A stretch of 64,000 bases of DNA. It comes from Flavobacterium chryseum (GTDB lineage: Bacteria > Bacteroidota > Bacteroidia > Flavobacteriales > Flavobacteriaceae). The translations under genes and the position numbers were made by a program. Shown in pieces: positions 53,201 through 60,763 of the stretch (within the stretch, counting starts at the first letter, position 1; each line of letters begins with the position of its first letter). A model generated the notes under the pieces. That model was not told the DNA's origin and did not search any database. It worked only from the letters and a program-made list of their open reading frames with translations. The stretch lies in contig NZ_SNWW01000007.1 in NCBI RefSeq assembly GCF_004362015.1, positions 124,001-188,000 of the forward strand, read 5' to 3'.

Positions 53201-54151
53201 ATGAAAGTATTAGCCAATGACGGAATTTCAAAAAGTGGAATTCTAGCTTTAGAAAAAGGTGGATTTGAAGTTATAACTACAAAAGTAGCTCAGGAACAAG
53301 TTGCTAATTTTGTAAACGAAAACAACGTAAGCGTAGTTTTAGTGCGTAGCGCGACTAAAGTTCGTAAAGATATTATTGATGCTTGCCCAGGATTAAAAAT
53401 CATTGGTCGTGGTGGTGTTGGTATGGATAATATCGATGTTGATTACGCAAAAAGCAAAGGAATTCATGTAATTAATACACCAGCTTCATCATCAGAGTCT
53501 GTTGCTGAACTAGTATTTGCACACTTATTCTCAGGTGTTCGTTTTTTACATGATTCTAACAGAAATATGCCTCTTGAAGGAGATTCAAACTTTGACGGTT
53601 TGAAAAAAGCATATGCAAACGGAATTGAATTAAGAGGAAAAACATTAGGAATTGTTGGTATCGGTCGTATCGGTCAGGCAACTGCAAAAATGGCGCTTGG
53701 TTTAGGTATGAAAGTTATCGCTGCAGATAGTTTTATTCCTTCAGTAGATATTAAAGTGGAGTTTTTTGATGGTCAGTCAATCACTACAACAGTGGTTTCT
53801 CAATCATTAGAATCTTTATTTAAAGAAGCTGATTTCATTACATTACACGTTCCTGCCCAGGATGGATATATCATTGGAGAAAAAGAATTTGCACTCTTGA
53901 AAGATGGTGTTGGAATCGTAAACTGTGCTCGTGGTGGTGTAATCGACGAAGTTGCTTTAATAAAAGCTCTTGATTCTGGAAAAGTTGCTTTTGCAGGATT
54001 AGATGTTTTTGAAAGCGAACCAAAACCGGAAATGACAATCTTAATGCACCCAAAAATTTCGTTGACTCCACACATTGGAGCAGCAACCGGAGAAGCACAA
54101 GATAGAATTGGTACTGAATTAGCTTCACAAATCATTGCATTACTAGGCTAG
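53201..54151 (+). CDS. serA: D-3-phosphoglycerate dehydrogenase (short, no ACT domain)
   Basis: The enzyme oxidises 3-phosphoglycerate to 3-phosphohydroxypyruvate, the first step of serine synthesis. The 316-residue product has the NAD loop GIVGIGRIG at 150-158 and the D-2-hydroxyacid dehydrogenase catalytic residues Arg244 (CARGGVIDE), Glu273 (VFESEP) and His291 (LTPHIGAAT). It lacks the C-terminal ACT or ASB regulatory domains, so serine feedback may be absent. Substrate assignment rests on its place next to serC. Other D-2-hydroxyacids are possible. Confidence 0.88.
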   Translation: MKVLANDGISKSGILALEKGGFEVITTKVAQEQVANFVNENNVSVVLVRSATKVRKDIIDACPGLKIIGRGGVGMDNIDVDYAKSKGIHVINTPASSSESVAELVFAHLFSGVRFLHDSNRNMPLEGDSNFDGLKKAYANGIELRGKTLGIVGIGRIGQATAKMALGLGMKVIAADSFIPSVDIKVEFFDGQSITTTVVSQSLESLFKEADFITLHVPAQDGYIIGEKEFALLKDGVGIVNCARGGVIDEVALIKALDSGKVAFAGLDVFESEPKPEMTILMHPKISLTPHIGAATGEAQDRIGTELASQIIALLG

Positions 54152-54176
54152 TCATCAATTATCAAACATAATTTGT

Positions 54177-54219
54177 AAGAGATTTATTAATATTAATTAG
54201 TAAATCTCTTTCTTTTTTT
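54177..54219 (+). terminator. serA terminator
   Basis: AAGAGATTTA pairs with TAAATCTCTT over 10 bp, with a 14-base AT loop, and is followed by a run of seven T. Confidence 0.8.
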
Positions 54220-54257
54220 AGTAAATTTGATCTCTCTAATTCTAAAAAATCAAAGTC

Positions 54258-54821
54258 ATGTTTGAACAATTAACACAATTAGTACAACAGTACGGAAATA
54301 CTGCTGTTGTAAACAACGATGATGTTCCAAATGAGCACAATGAAGGCGTAATGAACGAAGCAAGCAATTCGATTTTTGACGGATTAAAAAAAATTGCTTC
54401 AGAAGGTGGCACAGAACAATTGGCAGGTTTGTTTAATGGAAATTCTTCTATTGACAGTTCTAATCCTGTTGTACAAAAATTGACTCAACAATTATCAGGA
54501 AATCTTGGTGAAAAATTTGGATTAAGCAGTGACGCATCTTCAGGAGTAGCAGCAAGTTTAATTCCACAAATATTGAGTTCTTTAGTTAATAAAGCAAAAG
54601 ACCCAAATGATAATAGTTTCCAGATTTCGGATATTATCAGCTCTATTTCCGGCAACAGCGGACAAGCTTCAAGCATAATGGATACTATTTCTAAATACGG
54701 AACGCAATTTGGTTTAGACCAAAACACAGATGGAAAACTAGATGTTGCTGATATTATGGTAGTTGCCAAAACCAAAGGCGGAATCGCTGGTTTTATTGGT
54801 AAATTGTTTGGAAGTAAATAA
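54258..54821 (+). CDS. DUF937-like protein
   Basis: The 187-residue product is rich in Ser, Asn and Gly, with helical segments such as LTQLVQQYG, VVQKLTQQLSGNLGEKFGLS and VAASLIPQILSSLVNKAKDP. These resemble DUF937 repeats. A DQNTDGKLDVADIM segment near the C-terminus looks like an isolated EF-hand calcium loop. There is no signal peptide. The function is unknown. It lies after serA behind a terminator and is followed by a large inverted octamer tract, so it is probably monocistronic. Confidence 0.78.
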   Translation: MFEQLTQLVQQYGNTAVVNNDDVPNEHNEGVMNEASNSIFDGLKKIASEGGTEQLAGLFNGNSSIDSSNPVVQKLTQQLSGNLGEKFGLSSDASSGVAASLIPQILSSLVNKAKDPNDNSFQISDIISSISGNSGQASSIMDTISKYGTQFGLDQNTDGKLDVADIMVVAKTKGGIAGFIGKLFGSK

Positions 54822-54824
54822 AAG

Positions 54825-54955
54825 CTTCTGAGTTTCTAAGTTTCTAAGACGCTAAGGTTTTAAAACATATCTAAAGCTGTTTGCAAAAGCAAACAGCTTT
54901 TTCTCGTATTAATAAAAACTTAGCGTCTTAGAACCTTAGAAACTTAGCACCTCTT
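54825..54955. repeat. Inverted 8-base-word arms around a terminator
   Basis: The left arm GTTTCTAA, GTTTCTAA, GACGCTAA, GG and the right arm CTTAGCGT, CTTAGAAC, CTTAGAAA, CTTAGCAC are near-perfect reverse complements. They flank the hairpin at 54873-54902 symmetrically, so the whole 130 bases can fold into one long stem. Confidence 0.8.
54873..54902 (+). terminator. Terminator hairpin inside the octamer arms
   Basis: AAAGCTGTTTGC pairs perfectly with GCAAACAGCTTT around an AAAA loop and is followed by TT. It is the centre of the inverted tract at 54825-54955. Confidence 0.8.
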
Positions 54956-55024
54956 TTTAAAACTGTTAATTTTTAAAACTTCTATCTGATTTTTTTGTAA
55001 ATTTAAGGTTGAAATTTCAATCTG

Positions 55025-55459
55025 ATGAAAAATACCATTTACATACTAATTATTTTGTTTACCATAATTGCGTGTTCAACGTCTCAACAAAAGACTGTTG
55101 ACACAGCTGTGAAACAAAATGTTGCTGTAAATGATACTGTTCGAATTGCAAATGATTCTTTAGAATATGAAGTTATAATTATCGACAATGGCTTTAGTTA
55201 CTGGTTAGCTTCAAGATCATACCCCAGAAATTATCATTCACTATCTTTTCTTGAAAGTAAAAATTATCTGTATGTAACAGAATGGAATAATCGGGTTTTA
55301 CAACCAATGCGTTTTAGTCCAAATTTATATGAAATGAGAATTGATTATCAGCCAAACATCCATTACGGATACGAGGTAAATTACCTTATTTACAACTACA
55401 TGATTTATTTTCAAAATACTTATAAACAAAAGCTTTGGGGATATGTTCCATCAAGATAA
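55025..55459 (+). CDS. DUF6146 lipoprotein
   Basis: The 144-residue product has a lipobox IIACS (Cys17) and then a domain with EVIIIDNGFSYWLASRSYPRNYHS and YLYVTEWNNRVLQPMRFSPNLYE. These match DUF6146, a Flavobacteriia family of unknown function. Aromatic and Asn-rich strands suggest a compact envelope domain. It precedes the DUF6787 gene by 32 bases, which contain a separate promoter-like box. Confidence 0.85.
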   Translation: MKNTIYILIILFTIIACSTSQQKTVDTAVKQNVAVNDTVRIANDSLEYEVIIIDNGFSYWLASRSYPRNYHSLSFLESKNYLYVTEWNNRVLQPMRFSPNLYEMRIDYQPNIHYGYEVNYLIYNYMIYFQNTYKQKLWGYVPSR

Positions 55460-55465
55460 TGTTGT

Positions 55466-55473
55466 TATATTTG
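55466..55473 (+). promoter_or_regulatory. -7 box overlapping a palindrome
   Basis: TATATTTG fits TAnnTTTG and lies 18 bases before the ATG at 55492. It overlaps the inverted repeat ATTTGTAAT (55469-55477) / ATTACAAAT (55479-55487), which would straddle the transcription start and could be an operator. Confidence 0.5.
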
Positions 55474-55491
55474 TAATCATTACAAATAAAA

Positions 55492-55794
55492 ATGAATAGA
55501 TTAAAACAACGTTGGGGCATTACCTCAAATTTTCAACTTATCATTATATTTATCGTTTTTGCTATCACAGGATCAGCATCTGCCTGGCTTTCTAAACCTT
55601 TTTGTGTTTGGTTAGGAATTACCAAAGAAGATTTTGGCGGATGGTTTACGCTAATTAGACTTATTATAATTTTTCCTATTTATCAGGTTTTATTGGTCTT
55701 AATTGGAACTGTTTTTGGACAATTTCGTTTCTTTTGGAATTTCGAAAAGAAAATGCTCAAAAGTATGGGACTAGGATTTCTGTTTAAAAACTAA
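55492..55794 (+). CDS. DUF6787 membrane protein
   Basis: The 100-residue product begins LKQRWGITSNFQLIIIFIVFAITGSASAWLSKP. It has two membrane helices (about 14-33 and 54-72) and ends FRFFWNFEKKMLKSMGLG. This matches the DUF6787 pattern from Bacteroidota; the function is unknown. Its TAA overlaps the TAG of the convergent gene at 55791-55794 (CTAA), so the two genes meet with no spacer or terminator. Confidence 0.82.
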   Translation: MNRLKQRWGITSNFQLIIIFIVFAITGSASAWLSKPFCVWLGITKEDFGGWFTLIRLIIIFPIYQVLLVLIGTVFGQFRFFWNFEKKMLKSMGLGFLFKN

Positions 55795-56087
55795 ATTTCT
55801 TTCTTTTCCCTTTGAAAGAAATACGTATAAATCCAGGTTATAGTAAAAGAAGGAATAATATCAGTAAACGGAATTATTTCTTCAACAAAAGTCAAAATAC
55901 TCGCTACCTTTCCTACTCGCCCTTTGTACATTCTGCTCATTATAAAAGCAGCGATTGGTGCCCAGATCACATCTGAAAACTCTCCCAAAAACGGAATTGT
56001 AAACGAAAGCATTCCTATCCCGTCAAAAAGCAAACCTAAAATAAGCTTTCTTATTCTGTCATCTTTTACTACTTCAAGATCTTGCAT
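55791..56087 (-). CDS. Small membrane protein
   Basis: The 98-residue product has a soluble N-terminal 12 residues and then two or three hydrophobic segments (LILGLLFDGIGMLSFTIPFLGE; VIWAPIAAFIMSRMY; FTITWIYTYFF), ending in a charged REKKEI. No named family is recognised with certainty. The FDGIGMLSFTIPFLGEFSDVIWAP string is a recurrent pattern in Flavobacteriia membrane proteins as I recall. It overlaps the DUF6787 stop by four bases on the opposite strand. Confidence 0.72.
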   Translation of the reverse strand: MQDLEVVKDDRIRKLILGLLFDGIGMLSFTIPFLGEFSDVIWAPIAAFIMSRMYKGRVGKVASILTFVEEIIPFTDIIPSFTITWIYTYFFQREKKEI

Positions 56088-56207
56088 TTTTTTATATTTA
56101 GAGATTATTCGAATTTAAAAATAAATCATCAAAATTACTTATTTCAAGAGCCTAATTTCTTTCTAAATTCCCATTTAAATATTAAAACTGAAATCGATTC
56201 TCAAGTT

Positions 56208-56215
56208 TACATTTG
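56208..56215 (+). promoter_or_regulatory. -7 box for the LolD-like gene
   Basis: TACATTTG matches TAnnTTTG and lies about 100 bases before the ATG at 56317. Nothing else is evident in the 56088-56316 gap. Confidence 0.35.
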
Positions 56216-56316
56216 TCATTTTCAATTAAGCTAATCAATTATTGTTCCTAAAATTCTGTTACAATACATTTCAATATCGGCAGAATCTTTGTTTCTTTGT
56301 AAAAACAGTTTCATAA

Positions 56317-56982
56317 ATGATACAAGCAAAAAACATACATAAATTCTACGATAAACTTGAAGTTTTAAAAGGAGTTGATTTACATATAAAAAAAGGAGAA
56401 ATTGTTTCAATAGTTGGTGCTTCAGGTGCAGGAAAAACGACCTTATTGCAAATTTTAGGAACTTTAGACAAACCTTCAAAATCTCAAACTGAAACTTCAT
56501 TAATCATAAACGGGGAAAATATATTGGGTTTTAATGACAAATCGTTATCAAAATTCAGAAACCTAAATCTGGGATTTATTTTTCAATTTCACCAGTTATT
56601 ACCAGAATTTACAGCCTTAGAAAATGTTTGCATACCGGCTTATTTAGCCAATAAATCTAAAGCTGAAACTGAAAAAGAGGCCAAAAGACTTTTAGAATAT
56701 TTAGGATTATCACACCGAATCAATCATAAACCAAACGAACTTTCGGGTGGAGAACAACAACGCGTGGCCGTTGCAAGAGCCTTAATCAACAAACCTGACG
56801 TTATTTTTGCCGATGAGCCTTCAGGAAATCTTGACACTCAATCTGCCGAAAATTTACACCAGCTATTTTTCCAGCTTCGCAACGAATTCGGACAAACATT
56901 TGTAATTGTAACCCACAACGAAGAACTCGCCAATATGGCTGACCGAAAACTAGTAATGGTCGATGGTCAGATTAGTAATTAG
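56317..56982 (+). CDS. ABC transporter ATP-binding protein, LolD/MacB type
   Basis: The 221-residue product is an ABC ATPase with Walker [10 protein letters not shown] at 34-42, a Q-loop in [18 protein letters not shown] and the signature LSGGEQQR at 142-149. Walker B is [10 protein letters not shown] and the H-loop is VTHNEELA. The ALENV and [10 protein letters not shown] segments are typical of LolD, which powers lipoprotein release, or MacB/FtsE relatives. No permease gene is adjacent, so its LolC/E partner must be elsewhere. The DUF2400 gene follows after 20 bases, probably in the same transcript. Confidence 0.88.
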   Translation: MIQAKNIHKFYDKLEVLKGVDLHIKKGEIVSIVGASGAGKTTLLQILGTLDKPSKSQTETSLIINGENILGFNDKSLSKFRNLNLGFIFQFHQLLPEFTALENVCIPAYLANKSKAETEKEAKRLLEYLGLSHRINHKPNELSGGEQQRVAVARALINKPDVIFADEPSGNLDTQSAENLHQLFFQLRNEFGQTFVIVTHNEELANMADRKLVMVDGQISN

Positions 56983-57002
56983 GAGCGAACTTCATTTTAA
57001 GC

Positions 57003-57767
57003 ATGAATCAAAAAGAACTCAAAGAATTTCTCGACGAAAAAGTAATTCAATATAATAATCAGGATTTTATCGAAAGCGATCCTGTGCAGATTCCGCATTT
57101 ATTTTCCCAAAAAGAAGACATCGAAATTGCCGGTTTTCTGAGTGCTACAATCGCGTGGGGAAATCGTAAAATGATTATAAAAAACTCGCATCAAATGATG
57201 GAATTAATGGGTAATACACCTTATGATTTCATCATGTCACATTCTGATGAAGATCTAGAACGCCTCGAAAATTTTGTACACAGAACTTTCAACGGGAAAG
57301 ATTTTGGCGGATTTATAAAAGGGTTACAGCACATTTATAAAAATCACGGCGGTTTAGAAAACGTTTTTGCAAAACATCAGGAACAAGATAGTTTGCAAAA
57401 AAGCATACACGAATTCAAAAAAATATTCTTCGAAATAGAGCATTTACCCCGAACTCAAAAACATATTTCTGATCCTTTAAACAATTCTGCAGCAAAAAGA
57501 ATTAACATGTATTTGCGCTGGATGGTTCGTCAGGATACAAAAGGCGTTGATCTGGGAATCTGGAAAACCATTCCACCAGCTGCGTTATCTTGCCCGCTTG
57601 ACGTTCATTCCGGAAACGTTGCCCGAAAACTTGGCATTCTTACCAGAAAACAAAATGATGCAAAAGCTTTGGCAGAATTAGATCTGAAACTTCGCGAAAT
57701 GGATGTAAATGATCCTGTAAAATACGATTTTGCTCTTTTTGGTTTAGGTGTTTTTGAAGGGTTTTGA
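57003..57767 (+). CDS. DUF2400 / TIGR02757 family protein
   Basis: The 254-residue product matches TIGR02757, with EIAGFLSATIAWGNRKMIIKNS near 36-57. RINMYLRWMVRQDTKGVDLGIWK and LSCPLDVHSGNVARKLG are family hallmarks. The helix-hairpin-helix-like C-terminus (LREMDVNDPVKYDFALFGLGVFE) resembles DNA glycosylases of the HhH-GPD group, so a DNA repair role is suspected but unproven. An 8-base-word run begins at the stop codon. Confidence 0.88.
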   Translation: MNQKELKEFLDEKVIQYNNQDFIESDPVQIPHLFSQKEDIEIAGFLSATIAWGNRKMIIKNSHQMMELMGNTPYDFIMSHSDEDLERLENFVHRTFNGKDFGGFIKGLQHIYKNHGGLENVFAKHQEQDSLQKSIHEFKKIFFEIEHLPRTQKHISDPLNNSAAKRINMYLRWMVRQDTKGVDLGIWKTIPPAALSCPLDVHSGNVARKLGILTRKQNDAKALAELDLKLREMDVNDPVKYDFALFGLGVFEGF

Positions 57768-57774
57768 GTTTGAA

Positions 57775-57815
57775 AATTAGAATGTTAGATGACTCGATTA
57801 TTAGATGATTCGAAA
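57775..57815. repeat. 8-base-word tract (ATTAGATG type)
   Basis: ATTAGAAT, GTTAGATG, ACTCGATT, ATTAGATG, ATTCGAAA follow each other with an 8-base step, starting within eight bases of the DUF2400 stop codon. Confidence 0.6.
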
Positions 57816-57844
57816 AATTTAGTGCTCTAACCATCATTTTAACG

Positions 57845-57852
57845 TACATTTG
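57845..57852 (+). promoter_or_regulatory. -7 box for the DEAD-box helicase
   Basis: TACATTTG fits TAnnTTTG and lies 17 bases before the ATG at 57870. Confidence 0.5.
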
Positions 57853-57869
57853 CACAAAATTTAATGTAA

Positions 57870-59222
57870 ATGAGCACTTTCGAGAAATTCAATCTTCCAA
57901 AATCAGTACAAAAAGCAATCGACGAATTAGGATTTGTTACGCCAACTCCTATTCAGGAAAAATCTTTTTCTGTGATTATGTCAGGTCGTGATATGATGGG
58001 AATTGCGCAAACCGGTACCGGTAAAACATTTGCTTATTTATTGCCTCTTTTAAAATTATATAAATTTACCCCAACCAATACGCCAAAAATCGTAATTCTG
58101 GTTCCAACTCGTGAATTAGTAGTTCAGGTGGTTGAAGAAATCGAAAAACTGACTAAATACATGTCGGTTAGTACGCTTGGAATTTTTGGTGAAGTAAACA
58201 TCAATACACAAAAAAAAGCGGTTTACGAAGGTGTTGACATTTTAGTTGGAACGCCTGGTAGAACGATGGATTTGGCACTTGATGCTGTAATTCGTTTTGA
58301 TGAAACTCAAAAATTAGTTATTGATGAGTTTGATGAAATGCTTAACCTTGGTTTCCGTACACAATTGACAGCGCTTTTGGCGATGATGAAAACGAAACGT
58401 CAAAACATTCTTTTTTCTGCAACAATGACAGACGAAGTTGATGCCGTTTTAAATGACTTTTTCGACTTTCCTGAAGAAGTTACACTTGCAGCATCAGGAA
58501 CTCCGCTTGAAAATATTACTCAAATTACATATAATGTTCCTAATTTCAATACAAAAGTAAATCTGTTAAAACATTTATTACAAACAAACGAAAACATGGA
58601 ACGTGTTTTGGTTTTTGTGAATAATAAAAAGATTTCAGATATGCTTCATACCCGAATTGAAGAAGATTTTGAAGGTCAGTTTGGCGTAATTCACTCCAAT
58701 AAATCTCAAAATTATCGTTTGAGCACAATGGCAGAATTTCAGGAAGGAAATCTTCGCGGATTGATTACTACTGATATTATGGCGAGAGGTTTGGATATTT
58801 CGAATATCTCTCACGTTATCAATTTTGAACTTCCGGAATTTCCTGAATTGTATATGCACAGAATTGGTCGTACAGGTCGTGCAGATGCTTCCGGAACAGC
58901 AATTAGTTTTATCACGCCTCGTGAGGAAGAATTTAAAGTCGAAGTTGAAGTATTAATGAATCAGGAACTTGCAATTGCAGATTTTCCTGAAGAAGTTGAA
59001 ATTTCATTAAAACTAATAGAACCTGAAAAGGACAAACAACCGATTAAGTTTTTAATGAAAAAGCAAACACTAAAAGGTGATGGCGCTTTTCATGAAAAAG
59101 ACAAAAAGAATAAAAAAGTAAATCTTGGAGGACCTTCAAAAACCAAAAAGAAAACCCACGGATCTGTCAATCGAAATATGTTGAAAACGAGGGATAAGAA
59201 GAGAAAAGATAAGGATAAATAG
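57870..59222 (+). CDS. DEAD-box RNA helicase (DEFD variant)
   Basis: The 450-residue product is a two-domain RNA helicase: the Q motif in FVTPTPIQEKSF, AQTGTGKT at 46-53, PTRELVVQ, TPGRTMD, motif II as DEFD at 152-155, SAT in LFSATMTDE, and HRIGRTGRADASG. The C-terminal 70 residues are very basic and low in complexity (KDKKNKKVNLGGPSKTKKKTHGS), probably an RNA-binding tail. Motif II reads DEFD in place of DEAD; the catalytic Asp-Glu and final Asp are kept. It likely remodels structured RNA in ribosome assembly or cold response. It appears monocistronic. Confidence 0.92.
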   Translation: MSTFEKFNLPKSVQKAIDELGFVTPTPIQEKSFSVIMSGRDMMGIAQTGTGKTFAYLLPLLKLYKFTPTNTPKIVILVPTRELVVQVVEEIEKLTKYMSVSTLGIFGEVNINTQKKAVYEGVDILVGTPGRTMDLALDAVIRFDETQKLVIDEFDEMLNLGFRTQLTALLAMMKTKRQNILFSATMTDEVDAVLNDFFDFPEEVTLAASGTPLENITQITYNVPNFNTKVNLLKHLLQTNENMERVLVFVNNKKISDMLHTRIEEDFEGQFGVIHSNKSQNYRLSTMAEFQEGNLRGLITTDIMARGLDISNISHVINFELPEFPELYMHRIGRTGRADASGTAISFITPREEEFKVEVEVLMNQELAIADFPEEVEISLKLIEPEKDKQPIKFLMKKQTLKGDGAFHEKDKKNKKVNLGGPSKTKKKTHGSVNRNMLKTRDKKRKDKDK

Positions 59223-59229
59223 TTTTTTT

Positions 59230-59390
59230 TAGGTACTGAGGCACTAAGTTGCTAAGGTTCTAAGTTAAAAATATAAAGGCTCAAAGATGAAATTTAAGTT
59301 TCATTTTGAGCCTTTAACTTATATGTATGCTATCCCTATCTCTTGATAAAAACCTTAGAATCTTAGCAACTTAGAGCCTTAGAATCTTTA
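59230..59390. repeat. Inverted 8-base-word arms around a terminator
   Basis: The left arm GTACTGAG, GCACTAAG, TTGCTAAG, GTTCTAAG is nearly complementary to the right arm CCTTAGAAT, CTTAGCAA, CTTAGAGC, CTTAGAAT. They surround the hairpin at 59275-59315. The right end coincides with the stop codon of the minus-strand lactonase gene at 59388-59390. Confidence 0.8.
59275..59315. terminator. Bidirectional terminator inside the octamer arms
   Basis: AAAGGCTCAAA and TTTGAGCCTTT close an extended stem with inner GATGAAA/TTTCAT pairing. It lies between the convergent DEAD-box and lactonase genes. Confidence 0.75.
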
Positions 59391-60497
59391 CTTGGTAAAA
59401 AGCAACCCTACTGGCGAACACAATTCAATTTTTTTACCTGTACTTGATAGCTTTCCTGTTGTTTTATCTCTTTTGAAAATAATGATGTCATTTGTATATT
59501 GATGTCCTACTAAAAGATAATTTCCAGTTGGATCAATAACGAAATCTCTTGGACCTTTTCCTAAAGTGCTTTCTTGTTCTACAAGTTTAATACTTCCGTC
59601 TTTCAGAATTTGATAAACCGAAATTGCGTTTACATCGCCACGATCAGATACATATAAAAATCGTCCGTCAGGCGAAATTTTTATTGCTGCTGAACTGTTT
59701 GCTCCTTTAAAATCTTTTGGAATAATATTGGTTTCTTTTAAAAGTTTTAAATTTCCGGTTTTATCGTATGCAAATGTGGTTAAGGTTCCGTCTAATTCCT
59801 GAAGCAAATAGACAAATTTACCATCTTTACTAAACGTCAAATGCCTTGGGCCACTTCCTGCTTTTACATCAACAGTTCCTTTTAAAGTCAAAATTTCATG
59901 TTTAGCACTCGCATTATATTTATAGATGAAAATTTTATCCTGACCTAAATCATTAGATAAAACAAACTTTTTATCCGGAGAAAAAACAACCATATGTACG
60001 TGCGCTTTTTCCTGACGTGCGGCATTTGGCCCTTTTCCTTCATGTTGAATTAATTGCTGTCCTTCAGTAATGCTTCCGTCAGCATTTTTCTTGAATACAG
60101 CAATACTGCCGCCAGAATAATTCGCTACTATTACATTTTTGTCATCGTTAATTAAATGGCAAGGATCAGCTCCTAATGAAGGATTTGAATTCAACAATTT
60201 AAGTTTACCGGTTTTCGAATCATAACCAAAAGCACTTACCGAACTTTGGGTTCCGTTTTCGTTTACTGCGTAAATAAATTTATTATTTGCCGAAGCCGAT
60301 AAATAACTTGGACTTACTACATTTTCTGTAGAGTTCTTTAGTTTAAAATCGCCACTAGCAGCGTTAAACTCATAAACATATATTCCTTTACTTTCACAGG
60401 TATTTGTATAGGTACCAACTAATAAATTAAATTTATTTTGTGCTTGCGAAGTGGTAAAAGCAAAAGCTGAAAAAAGCAGCATATATAATCTTTTCAT
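59388..60497 (-). CDS. Secreted lactonase-type seven-bladed beta-propeller protein
   Basis: The 369-residue product has a signal peptide (to about TTSQAQ) and seven propeller blades with repeated motifs such as SPSYLSASANNKFIYAVNENG, GPRHLTFSKDGKFVYLLQELDGT and KISPDGRFLYVSDRG. It matches the YbhE-type 6-phosphogluconolactonase family (lactonase family protein). The exported location makes a cytoplasmic pentose-phosphate role unlikely, so it may hydrolyse other lactones or be non-enzymatic. The C-terminus ends directly at the octamer tract. Confidence 0.9.
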   Translation of the reverse strand: MKRLYMLLFSAFAFTTSQAQNKFNLLVGTYTNTCESKGIYVYEFNAASGDFKLKNSTENVVSPSYLSASANNKFIYAVNENGTQSSVSAFGYDSKTGKLKLLNSNPSLGADPCHLINDDKNVIVANYSGGSIAVFKKNADGSITEGQQLIQHEGKGPNAARQEKAHVHMVVFSPDKKFVLSNDLGQDKIFIYKYNASAKHEILTLKGTVDVKAGSGPRHLTFSKDGKFVYLLQELDGTLTTFAYDKTGNLKLLKETNIIPKDFKGANSSAAIKISPDGRFLYVSDRGDVNAISVYQILKDGSIKLVEQESTLGKGPRDFVIDPTGNYLLVGHQYTNDIIIFKRDKTTGKLSSTGKKIELCSPVGLLFTK

Positions 60498-60707
60498 ATT
60501 TTTTGATAGTTTTTAGTATGCTAAAATACTCATTAATATCTTTAAGAACTTTATTTTTTATTACAAATGAATTTTCAAAAGTTACATTTTTCAAACTATG
60601 CAAACCAATTTTTAAACCATATAAGTGATATAAGATATTACAAGCAATGCTCGATAGAGCAAAAATTAAATGAACTTATATACTTACATGGTTTAACTAA
60701 AAATTTG

Positions 60708-60715
60708 TATTTTTG
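60708..60715 (+). promoter_or_regulatory. -7 box for the BatA-domain gene
   Basis: TATTTTTG matches TAnnTTTG and lies about 48 bases before the ATG at 60764. The rest of 60498-60763 is AT-rich with no gene visible. Confidence 0.45.
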
Positions 60716-60763
60716 ACCAGAATCTTCGCGAAATCAAACGTAGCGAAGTAAATCGAAGCCAGA

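Noticed and set aside
53800..54135. Two overlapping minus-strand frames opposite the 3' end of serA.
   Set aside because: They mirror the codon pattern of serA and have low-complexity Leu/Ser-rich products without motifs; the plus-strand gene explains the region fully.
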